In this document: positions 53,549 through 64,000 of the stretch, piece by piece
Layout: every line of letters starts with the position of its first letter
How positions within the stretch are numbered: the first letter of the stretch is position 1
Assembly: GCA_024449915.1 (NCBI GenBank)
Contig: JAMZAV010001850.1
Span: 42,042-106,041 of the forward strand
Direction of reading: 5' to 3'
Length of the DNA: 64,000 bases
Origin: Sweltsa coloradensis
Lineage: Eukaryota; Arthropoda; Insecta; Plecoptera; Chloroperlidae
Position numbers and translations under genes: made by a program
The notes under the pieces: generated by a model
Databases searched by the model: none
Told to the model about the DNA's origin: nothing
The model's input: only the letters and a program-made list of their open reading frames with translations

Positions 53549-56419
53549 CCCTTACAGAAAAAAACTACTGTGTTTTAGTAGTTTTCAGTATTTTGTCAGT
53601 AGTAAAACTACTGACAACTACTCAATCCGTATAGTTTTACTACTGATGTCAGTAGTTAACTACTGAAGGTCCCAGTATTTAAACTACTACGAAATCAATA
53701 TAAAACCATCTGCCATAACAGATGGCAGCTCAATACCCCAATTACGCTCATCTAACAACGCGCCTGAAAAAGCGTTGTAAAACTTACAACTTAAAACGTT
53801 TGAATGGTGGCGCGTGTATTTAAGTTGTAAAAATAGTGTCCGATGCTGCTCCCTAGCGGTGATCTGCGTCACTTCAACTAGTTAGTTCGCAAAAGTGACC
53901 ACAGATCGAAGACTTGCACTTCAATATTAGAATTTTGAATGATGAATAAACTAATTAATCTTGATTGGTGAACTTGACACAAGGGTTAGGCCTAGGCTAG
54001 GCCTAAATCAAATTGGGGTTACCTGGGTGAATAACGTATTAATAGGCCGGATTTTGCATGATTTCGCCCCTAGCTTCTAGCCCACCTCGCATTTCATACA
54101 CCTTATAGCATGCTCGCGAGTGCATTCCCCGACGCATATTTGTTATAGTTTTGTTATTGAAAGTTTAGTTTAGCCGATTCAACTCCTGTTTTGCTGAAAT
54201 AGCATCTTGTTGCTCACGAAATGCACTTCAAAGGATTTTATAGGTTTGAGACCCGGCACGAAAGTAAACACGGACACGGAGGATTTTAAGCAGAGAGTGG
54301 CTATCAAATGTATCCATGTGGTTGCAAAAAAATTGTCTTGTTTCCTCAGCTGTCGTAAAGGGTTAAAACTTGAAACAAATGCGCAACAAACAAGCAACTA
54401 TTTTATGTCTTTTTCATGCCCATTTAGTTTACTTTTACTGGCAGTTTGACAAAAACTATGTAATTTTTGATAAAAATGGCAGCCGGTAGCACTGAATGGC
54501 CACTCTATGACGTTAACTCATCTACTAGCAACAAGGTTCGGATCCCGTTTGTGAATTGGCGTTTAGTGTTCACCCTTAGACTGTTGTACTTTAGTATAAT
54601 CTTTGGCTCGTGCAAGAATGGCTTTCTTTCTAGCAGGCATTTTCACGTCATTTTCAACATTAAACATTCGATTTGGGGCAGATCAAAGTGTTATATCGTC
54701 AATATAAGTGCGGCAAGTGATTTCTTGATGGTCTGGGCTCAGGTGAGTGCAGTTTGATTTTCGCCCAAACAAACTTTTTTTAGTCGAAATCGACTTGTAA
54801 ATCTTTCTTCAATATTCGCCATTTCCTGGGCGTTTCCCAAATCAAATAGTTTTCCAATAAAAATGGAAGGGGAAAATACTCCGAACGCGGTTAAAGTTGA
54901 TTTTCCGAGTATCAGGAGTTCATGTCATTTAGGAGGTAATTATACGTTTCTATCTTTGGGTGAGACATGTAAACTAAACCCCCTTTCCCACCTATTTCCT
55001 ATACCCGCCAATCTCGGGCAGCACCGCAACTTTATACTAGTTCCTACAAACCCCCAGCCAGGGAGTATGGTAGTTTGCCGACGTCACCGACAGGTGGCAG
55101 AGCCGTGCTCATCTCAGAACCCTTTCTTTAAACAACAATTCAAATTTCAAAGGAGGTTTAACTGTTTTACTTAGTAATTATTATTCATCCACAGAATAAA
55201 AACGTTTTTTTTAAACACGTATTTATTTACTTTTTCCCCATTGAATACGAGTAGGTAACAGAAGCAGTGAGAGTCCACTGGCAGAAATAGCATGTCGTTA
55301 TGATGGGGGACTGTTATGCAGCCGGCCCTGGTTCGATCCCCGTCTGAACAAACTTTTTTACACTTTTTTTAAACCCACATATTATTATCGAGGGTGCCCA
55401 ACATATATAATGAGTCGAGTCCCTTTGGTTTTGTCCGTGATTTTTTTCTACATATTTTTTTTTACAAAAGCACCTGTAATAATTTTCAATAAATCCAATA
55501 ATCCCTCAATATTATTTCCAAAATTGTTTGCTCAAAAGTATTCCAATTTAATCATCGGGCAGAAAAATCAATGATTGTTTAAAAAGATTGAAAGATTATT
55601 TTTCGTGTGGGGACCCCCTACTAGCTAGGGCTAGGGCTAGGCCTGGCCTATCTCTAGAGGCCCAGGTTTTAGACTGGGGGAATAAATCTGAATAATTGGG
55701 GTGTAGAGCCTGACCCTGGAGCAATTCTAAAGCTTACTAGGCCCTAGCTAGCCCTTTTGGGGCCTATACAAAATACAACAGCTTTTCCTGTTCAGGTTGA
55801 ATACAGCCAAAAATTCACTGTCAAGGTGGGGTGGAAGTGTTTTTTACTGTTTGTGTCTAGGCCTAGATCTAGCCTCGAGAAATTAAAGTTGAACCTACTT
55901 AGGCCTAGGCCTATAACCTACCGTTCTAGTGACATTCGTGCCAAGCATTTGGTCAAGCTGAATAAGATGCCAACCTACATGAACATACAGTTAGCGGTCG
56001 GTACTTTTATAGTTTGCCGTGTATATTCTTACAGCAGAACGCAAGAATTGTTAATAATATATTATTACGGCAGACCGAAAGAATTGTTATAAATTATGTT
56101 AAAAATTAGGCCTGCTATCTAACAATTGTTTGAGTACTAGTTTCACTACTAAAAACTTCTGTGTAGTTCACTACTGAAAACATCAGTGTAGTAACTACTT
56201 AACACTTTAGAGTAGTTGAACTTCCGAAAAACTGAAAACTTTTGTGTAGCTAACTACTGACCTTTTTTTGTATTTACTACTGAAAACTTTTGTAAAGTTA
56301 ACTACTAAAAACTTTTGTGTATTTAACTACTGAAAACTTTTGTGTAGTTTTCCAAAAAAACTTCACAAAAGTTTTTAGTAGTTTTTTTAGTAGTTTTCAG
56401 TAGTATTTTTCTGTAAGGG
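53549..56419. mobile_element. 2.87-kb TIR segment S1 inside the satellite
   Basis: The ends are inverted repeats, CCCTTACAGAAAAAAACTAC and its near-inverse GTAGTATTTTTCTGTAAGGG, each followed inward by many copies of ACTACTGA and AAACTTTTGTGTAGTT words. The interior includes a Helentron-like 3' part (ATTACGCTCATCTAACAACG, then AAAAAGCGTTG) near 53735-53778, a tRNA-like B box GGTTCGATCCCC near 55331, and a GGCCTA-rich zone at 55620-55920. Open frames of 96 and 103 codons occur, but they are not kept in S2 and match no family I know. The superfamily is undetermined and no clear target duplication is seen. S2 (60934-63803) is a near-identical copy. Confidence 0.82.
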
Positions 56420-59400
56420 GCGTGGAGCTGTTCTTAGTGTAAAGAAACATAGGGTTTGGGATCATGTCAACACACACAGTACATCACAGAGCTCAGTGGA
56501 GCTGGACCTTAGTGTAAGAGAAACATAGGATGGTATCATGTCAACACACACAGTACATCACAGAGCTCAGTGGAGCTGTTCTAAGTGTAAGAGAAACATA
56601 GGTTGGTATCATGTCAACACACACAGTACATCACAGAGCTCAGTGGAGCTGTTCTAAGTGTAAGAGAAACATAGGTTGGTATCATGTCAACACACACAGT
56701 ACATCACAGAGCTCAGTGGAGCTGTTCTAAGTGTAAGCGAAACATAGGTTGGTATCATGTCAACACACACAGTACATCACAGAGCTCAGTGGAGCTGTTC
56801 TAAGTGTAAGAGAAACATAGGTTTGGTATCATGTCACCAACACACACAGTACATCACAGAGCTCAGTGGAGCTGTTCTAAGTGTAAGAGAAACATAGGTT
56901 GGTATCATGTCAACACACACAGTACATCACAGAGCTCAGTGGAGCCTGGACCTTAGTGTAAGAGCAAAAACATAGGTATGGTATCTGTCACACCACAGTA
57001 CATCACAAGCTCAGTGGGCTGTTCTAAGTGTAAGAGACATGGGTATCGATGTCAACTCACACAGTACTCACAGAGCTCAGTGAGCTGTTCTAATGTAAAG
57101 AGAAACATAGGTTGTAATCATGTCCAACACAACACAGTAGCATTCACAGAGCTCAGTTGGAGCTGGACCTTAGTGTAAGAGAAACAGTCTGTTTGGTTAT
57201 CCATGTCAATACACAAGTACGCACAGAGCTACAGTGGAGCTGGATCCTTAGTGGTAAGAGAAACAATGTTGGTATCATGTCAACACACACAGTACATCAC
57301 AGAGCTCAGTGGAGCTGGCCTAAGAGTAAGAGAAACATGGTTTGTTATCCATGTCAACACACACAGTACATCACAGAAGCTCAGTGAGCTGTTCTAGAGT
57401 TGTAAGAGAACATAGTTGTAATCATGTCAACACACACAGTACATCACAGAGCTCATGGAGCTGGACCTAAGTGTAAGGAAACATAGGTGGGTATCATGTC
57501 AACACACACGTACATCACAGAGCTCAGTGGAGCTGGACCTTAGTGTAAGAGAAACATAGGTTGGTATCATGTCCCACACACACAGCTACATCACAGAGCT
57601 CGAGTGGAGCTGGAACCTTGTGTAAGAGAAACATAGTGGTGTAACATGTCACACACACAGTAACATCACAGAGCTCAGGGGAGCTGTTCTAATGTGTAAG
57701 AGAAAGCATAGGTGGAGATATCAAATCGTCAACACACACAGTACACATCACAAAACAAGACGCTCTCAGTGGAGCTGGACCTCTTAGTGTAAAGAAAAAA
57801 AAGAACAAACCTACTACATGGGGTAACATGTCCACCACACACAGTAACATCACAGAGCTCATGGAGCTGTTCTAAGTGTAAGAGAAACATAAGGTGGTAT
57901 CATGTCACCCACACAGTACATCCACAGACTCGTGGAGCTGTGCCTTAGTGTAAGAGAAACATGATGGTATCTCTGTCAACAACACACAGTGACATCACAG
58001 AGCTTCATGGACTGTTCTAAGTGTAAGGAAACTAGGTGGGTATCATGTCAACACACACAGTACATCACAGAGCTCATTGGTGCTGTTCTAATGTAATAGA
58101 AACATAGGTTGGTATCATGTCTAACACCACAGTCATCACAGAGCTCAGTGGAGCTGTTCTAAGTGTAAAAAACATAGGTTGGTATCATGTCCAACACACA
58201 CACGTAACATCACAGAGCTCAGTGAGCTGGACCCCTTAGTGTAAAGAACATAGGGTTGGTATCATGTCAACACACACAGTACATCACAGAGCTTCGGTGT
58301 AGCTGTTCTAAGTGTAAGGAAACATAGGTTGGTATCATGTCAACACACACAGTACATCACAGAGCGCCAGTGGAGCTGTTCTAAGTGTAGAGAAACATAG
58401 GATGGTAATCATTCACACACACAGTAACAATCACAGAGCTCATTGGAGCTGGACCTAGTGTACGAGACACATAGGTTGGTATCATGTAAACACACCGTAC
58501 ATCACTAGAGCTCGATGGAGCTGGCCTTAGTGTAAGAGAAACCTAGGTTGGTATAATGTCCAACACAACACGGAGTACATCACAGAGCCTCAGTGGAGCT
58601 GTTCTAAGTGTAAGAGAACCTAGGTTTGGTATCATGTCCCAACTACACCACAGTACATCACAGAGCTCAGTTGAGCTGTTCTAAGTGGAAGAGGAACATA
58701 GGTTGGTAATCTTTGTCAACACACACAGTACATCACAGAAGCTCAGTGCGGGCTGGACCTGAGTGTAAGAGAAACATAGGTTGGTTCCATGTCAAACACA
58801 CACAGTACATCACAGAGCTTCAGTTGAGCTGGAACTAAGTGTAAGAGAAACATAGGTTGGTACATGTCCAACGCACACACAGTACATCACAGACCTCAGT
58901 GGAGCTGAACTAAGTGTAAGAGAAACAAAGGTGGTATCATGTCAACACACCACTTACATCACAGAGCTCAGTGGAGCTGTTTTCTAAGTGTAAGAGAAAC
59001 ATAGGTTTTATCATGTCAACACACACAGTACATCACAGAGCTCAGTGGAGCTGTGCTAAGTGTAAGAGAAACATAGGGTGGTATCATGTCAACACACACA
59101 GTACAATCACAGAAGCTCAGTGAAGTCTGTTCTAAGTTGTAAAGTAGACACAGAAGGTGGGTTATCATGTCAACACACGACAGTACCATCACAGAGCTCA
59201 GTGTAGGGCCTGTTTCTAAGTGTTAGAAACATGTTTGGTATCATGTCAACACACACATACATCACAGAGCTCAGTGGAGCGTTCTAAGTGTAAGATAAAC
59301 ATGGTTTTGGTATCATGTCACACACACAGTACATCACAGAGCTCATTGGAGCTGTTCTATAGTGTTTAGAAACCATAGGTTGGTATCATGTCACACACAC

Positions 59401-60933
59401 AGTACAATCACAGAGCTCATGGAGCTGTTCCTAAAGTGTTAAACATAGGTGGTATCATGTCAACACACACAGTACATCACAGAGCTCACGTGGAGCTGTT
59501 CTAAGTGTAAGAGAACACAGGTGGGTAACATCATCAACACACACACGTACAATCACAGAGCTCAGTGGAGGCTGTTCTCTAAGTGTAAGAGAAAACATAG
59601 GTTTGGGTATTCATGTCAACACACACATTACATCACAGACTCAGTGGAGCGTTCTAAGTGTAAGATAAACATAGTGTTGGTATCATGTCAACACACACAA
59701 GTAACATCACGAGCTCAGTGGAGCTGTTCTAAGTGTAATAGAAACATAGGGTGGTATCATTGTCAACACACACTACATCCAGAGCTGGCAGTGGAGCTGT
59801 TCTAAGAGTAGAGAAACAAAGGTGCGTATCATGTCAACACACACAGTACTCACAGAGCTCGTGGAGCTGTTTCTAAGTGTAAGAGACACATAGGTTGGTA
59901 TCAGGTCAACACACACATTACATCACAGAGCTCAGTGGAGACTGTTCTAATGGTAAGAGAAACATAGGGGTGCGTACATGTCAACAAAACACAGTACATC
60001 ACCAGAGCTTAGTGGAGCTTGTTCTAAGTGTAAGAGAAACATAGTTTGGCGTATCAATGTCAACACACACAGTACATCACAAGCTCAGTGGAGCTGGTCT
60101 AAGTGTAGAGAAACATAGGTTTGGTATCATGTCAACACACACAGTACCTCACAGAGCTCAGTGGAGCGGTTCTAAGTGTAAAGAGAAGACATAGGTGGGT
60201 TATCATGTCAACACACACAGTACATGCACAGAGCTCAGTGAGCTGTTTCTAAGTGTAAGAGAAACATAGGTTGCGTATCATGTCAACACACACAGTACAT
60301 CACAGAGCTCGTGGAGCTTTTCTAGAGTGTTTAGAAACATGGTTTGGTTATCATGTCCACACACACAGTATCATCACAGAGCGCAGTGGGAGCTGTTTTT
60401 CTACAAGTGTAAGAGAAACCTAGGATGGTATCAGTCAACAACACACAGTACATCACAGAGCTCAGTGGCGCTGTTCGAAGTGTAGAGAAACATAGGTTTG
60501 TTATCATGTCAACACACCACATACATCACAGAGCTCAGTGGAGCTGTTCTAAGTGTAAGAAGAAACATAGGGTGCGTAATCATGTCAACACACACAGTAC
60601 ATCACAGAGCTCAGTGGAGCTGTTCTAAGTGTAAAGAGAAACCTAGTTGGTATCAGGTCAACACACACAGTACATAACAGAGCTCAGTGGAGCTGATCAT
60701 CTAAGTGTAAGAGAAACATAGGTGGGTATCACATGTCAACACACAACAGTATCATCACAGTAGCTCAGTAGAGCTGTTCTAAGTGTAAGAGAAAACATAG
60801 GTGGGTATCATAGTCAACACACACAGTACATCACAGAGCTCAGTGGAGCCTGTTTCTAAGGTGTTAGAAACATAGGTTGGTGTATCATGTCAACACACAC
60901 AGTACATCACACAGAGATCGGTAAGCTGTTCGT
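56420..60933 (+). repeat. 73-bp satellite, block B (~61 units)
   Basis: The same unit as block A. Clean 73-bp spacing is seen at 56578, 56651 and 56724. Two variants are mixed: units with GTTCTAAGTG and units with GGACCTTAGTG after GGAGCT. A short inverted pair AGCTC-AGTG-GAGCT occurs in each unit. Many one-base gains and losses, often in homopolymers, look like read error on top of true variation. The right end before S2 again has GAGATCGGTA. Confidence 0.95.
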
Positions 60934-63803
60934 CCCTGGTACAGAAAAAAACTACTGGTTGTTTTAGTAGTTTTCAGTAGTTGTCAGTAGTAACTACTGA
61001 CAACTCTCAATCCGTTAGTTTTACTACTGATGTCAGTAGTTAACTACTGAAGTTCCCAGTAATTTACTACTACGAAATCAATATTAAAACCATCTGCATA
61101 ACAGATGGCAGCTCAATACACCAATTACGCTCATCTAACAACGCGCCTGAAAAAGCGTTTGTAAACTTAACAACTTAAAACGTTTGAATGGTGGCGCGTG
61201 TATTTAAGTTGTAAAAATAGTGTCGATGCTGCTACCTAGCGGTGATCTGCGTCACTTCAACTATTAGTTCGCAAAAGTGACCACAGATCGAAGACTTGGC
61301 ACTGTCAATATTATGAATTTTGAATTGATGAATAAACTAATTAATCTTGATTGGTGAACTTGACACAAGGGTTGGGCCTAGGCTAGGCCTAAATCAAATT
61401 GGGGTTACCTGGGTGAATAACGTATTATAGGCCGGACTTTTGCATGATTTCGTCCTAGCTTCTAGTCCACCTCGCATTTCATACACCTTATAGCATGCTC
61501 GCGAGTGCATTCCACGACGCATATTTGTTATAGTATGTTATTGAACGTTTAGTTTAGCCGATTCAACTCCTGTTTTGCTGAAATAGCATCTTGTTGCTCC
61601 CCGAAATGCACTTCAATGGATTTTATAGGTTATGAGACGGCACGAAAGTAAACACGGGACACGGAGGATTTTAAGCAGAGAGTGGCTATACACTGTATCC
61701 ATGTGGTTGCAAAATAATTGTCTTGTTTCCTCAGCTGTCGTAAAGCTTACAGACTTGAAAAACAAATGCGCAACAAACAGAGCAACTATTTTTATGTCTT
61801 TTTATGCCCATTTAGTTTACTTTTACTGCAGTTTGACAAAACTATGTAATTTTTGATAAAACATGGCAGCCGGTAGCACTGAATGGCCACTCTATGACGT
61901 TAACTCATCTACTAGCAACAAGGTTCGGATCCCGTTTGTGAATTGGCGTTTAGTGTTCACCCCTTAGACTGTTGTACTTTAGTATAATCTTTGGCTCGTG
62001 CAAGAATGGCTTTCTTTCTAGCAGGCATTTTCACCGTCATTTTCAACATTAAACATTCGATTTGGGGCAGATCAAAGTGTTATATCGTCAATATAAGTGC
62101 GGCAAGTGATTTCTTGATGGTCTAGGCTCAGGTGAGTGCATTTTGATTTTCGCCAATAAAACTTTTATTAGTCGAAATCGACTTGTAAATCTTTCTTCAA
62201 TATTCGCCATTTCCTGGCGTTTCCAAGTCAAATAGTTTTTCATAAAATGGAGGCGAAAATACTCCGAACGCGGTTAAAGTTGATTTCCGAGTATCAGGAG
62301 TTCATGTCATTTAGGAGGTAATTATACGTTTCTATCTTTGGATGAGACATGTAAACTAATCCCCATTTCCTACCTATTTCCTATACCGCCAATCTCGGGC
62401 AGCACCGCAACTTCATACTAGTTCCTACAACCACCAGCCAGGCAGTATGGTAGTTTGCAGACGTCACCGACAGGTGGCAGAGCCGTGCTCATCTCAGACC
62501 ATTTCTTGAAACAACAATTCAAATTTCAAAGGAGGTTCTAAACTGTTTTACTTAGTAATTATTATCATCCACAGAATAAAAACGTTATTTTTTAAACACG
62601 TATTTATTTACTTTTCCTCATTGAATACGAGTAGGTAACAGAAGCAGTGAGAGTCCACTGGCAGAAATAGCATGTCGTTATGATGGGGACTGTTATGCAG
62701 CCGGCCCTGGTTCGATCCCCGTCTGAACAAACTTTTTTTACACTTTTTAACCTACATATTATTATCGAGGGTGCCCAAACATATATAATGAGTCGAGTCA
62801 TTTGGTTTTGTCGTGATTTTTTTCTACATATTTTTTGTACAAAAATGCACCTGTAATAATTTTCAATAAATCCAATAATCCCTCAATAATTATTTCCAAT
62901 ATTGTTTGCTCAATAGTTATTCCAATTTAATCATCGGGCAGAAAAAACAATGATTGTTTTAAAAAGATTGAATGATTATTTTTCGTGTGGGGACCCCCTA
63001 CTAGGCTAGGGCTAGGGCTAGGCCTAGGCCTATCTCTAGAGGCCCAGGTTTTAGACTGGAGGAATAAATCTGAATAATTGGGGTGTAGAGCCTGACCCTG
63101 GAGCAATTCTAAAGCTTACTAGGCCCTAGCTAGCCCTTTGGGCCTATACAAAATACAACAGCTATCTCCTGTTCAGGTTGAATACAGCCAAAAGTTCACT
63201 GTCAAGGTGGGGTGGAAGTGTTTTTTACTGTTGTGTCTAGGCCTAGATCTAGCCTCGAGAAATTAAAGTTGAACCTACTTAGCCTAGGCCTATAACCTAC
63301 CGTTCTAGTGACATTCGTGCCAAGCATTTGGTCAAGCTGAATAAGCATGCCAACCTACATGAACATACAGTTACCGGTCGGTACTTTTATAGTTTGCCGT
63401 GTATATTCTTACAGCAGAACGCAAGAAATTGTTAATAATTATTATTACGGCAGACCGTAAGAATTGTTATAAATTATGTTAAAAATTAGGCCTGCTATCT
63501 AACAATTGTTTGAGTACTAGTTTCACTACTAAAAACTTCTGTGTAGTTCACTACTGAAAACATCAGTGTAGTAACTACTTAACACTTTAGAGTAGTTGAA
63601 CTTCCAAAAAACTGAAAACTTTTTGTTTTAGCTAACTACTGACCTTTTGTGTAGTTTACTACTGAAACTTTTGTAAAGTTAACTACTAAAAACTTTTTGT
63701 GTATTTAACTACTGAAAACTTTTGTGTAGTTTTCGCAAAAAAACTTCACAAAAGTTTTTAGTAGTTTTTTTTAGTAGTTTTCAGTAGTATTTTTCTGTAA
63801 GGG
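60934..63803. mobile_element. 2.87-kb TIR segment S2
   Basis: Parallels S1 along its whole length, including the ACTACTG-rich ends, the Helentron-like fragment (about 61120-61165), the GGTTCGATCCCC B box (about 62708) and the GGCCTA zone (63000-63300). Differences from S1 are mainly single-base indels with few substitutions, so reading frames of S1 are broken here and vice versa. The left terminus reads CCCTGGTACAG instead of CCCTTACAG. Confidence 0.85.
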
Positions 63804-64000
63804 TCAGTGGAGCTGTTCTAAGTGTAAGAGAAACATAGGTTGGTATCATGTCAACACACACAGTACATCACAGAGCTCAGTGGAGCTGTTCTAAGTGTAA
63901 GAAACATAGGTTGGTATCATGTCAACACACACAGTACATCACAGAGCTCAGTGGAGCTGGACCTTAGTGTAAGAGAAACAAGGTGGCAGTAACACATAAA
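63804..64000 (+). repeat. 73-bp satellite, block C (runs off window)
   Basis: About 2.7 units, starting TCAGTGGAGCTGTTCTAAGT directly after S2. The array continues past the window edge. Confidence 0.93.

Noticed and set aside
54467..55174. Frames of 96 and 103 codons in S1, with a good-looking donor (CAGGTGAGT) after the first
   Set aside because: The frames are not preserved in S2, no family features are visible, and the part is prone to indel error. An antisense YIDDI-like word near 54700 is isolated and not a polymerase.
56978..60628. Further open frames in satellite block B, both strands
   Set aside because: Same reason: by-products of the tandem repeat without conserved frame.
52421..64000. 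CRISPR-like array of repeats and spacers
   Set aside because: Units are contiguous 73-bp repeats without unique spacers, in clearly eukaryotic DNA.

Overview
This window reads as AT-rich, non-coding DNA from an invertebrate animal, possibly an arthropod; the lineage cannot be fixed from the sequence alone. The reasons are short, closely spaced stop codons in all frames, tRNA- and 5S-derived SINEs, LINE 3' ends, rolling-circle (Helitron/Helentron-like) elements, foldback elements and a tandem satellite. No long intact gene is present. The best protein-coding evidence is one candidate pair of small exons (20158-20307 and 20452-20480, joined by a 144-nt GT-AG intron), whose protein I do not recognise. 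Most other open reading frames look like chance frames, and those in the satellite clearly are.

Left part (1-13.9 kb): SINE-A copies with a tRNA-Glu-like head, a small foldback element beside a tRNA-like sequence, twin hairpins, a 5S-rRNA-derived SINE with an AATC tail, a TIR element beginning GGGGTATTCACCC (second copy at 19.35 kb), and a 1.38-kb near-perfect foldback element (10634-12012). Centre (14-32 kb): three Helentron-like non-autonomous elements (14647-15461, 30052-30653, 31525-31974) that share both ends and differ mainly in the number of internal ~160-bp repeats. Also here are a TTAA-flanked foldback, a tandemly duplicated ~1-kb composite element with palindromic tails, and a LINE C-terminal relic.

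Right-centre (33-51 kb): SINE-B copies, a 1.39-kb MITE with 3-bp TAA target duplications (PIF/Harbinger-like), the second 5S-derived SINE, a 1.8-kb foldback whose loop holds another repeat, two copies of a tRNA-Ser-like hairpin element (the other is at 7.3 kb), LINE relics, another Helentron-like element with a different interior (48523-49454), and a palindrome with a C homopolymer.

Right end (52.4-64 kb): a 73-bp satellite in three blocks, separated by two near-identical 2.87-kb segments with inverted termini (CCCTTACAGAAAAA). The whole has a period of about 7.4 kb and so forms a higher-order repeat of satellite plus transposon-like unit. Many single-base indels between copies suggest residual long-read error here.

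The parts do not form a pathway. The window is a record of repeated insertion, nesting and local amplification. The most notable structures are the Helentron-like family with variable internal minisatellite, the satellite/TIR-segment higher-order repeat, and the recurrent 19-bp motif TTTGGTGGAGGTGCCGGGT.
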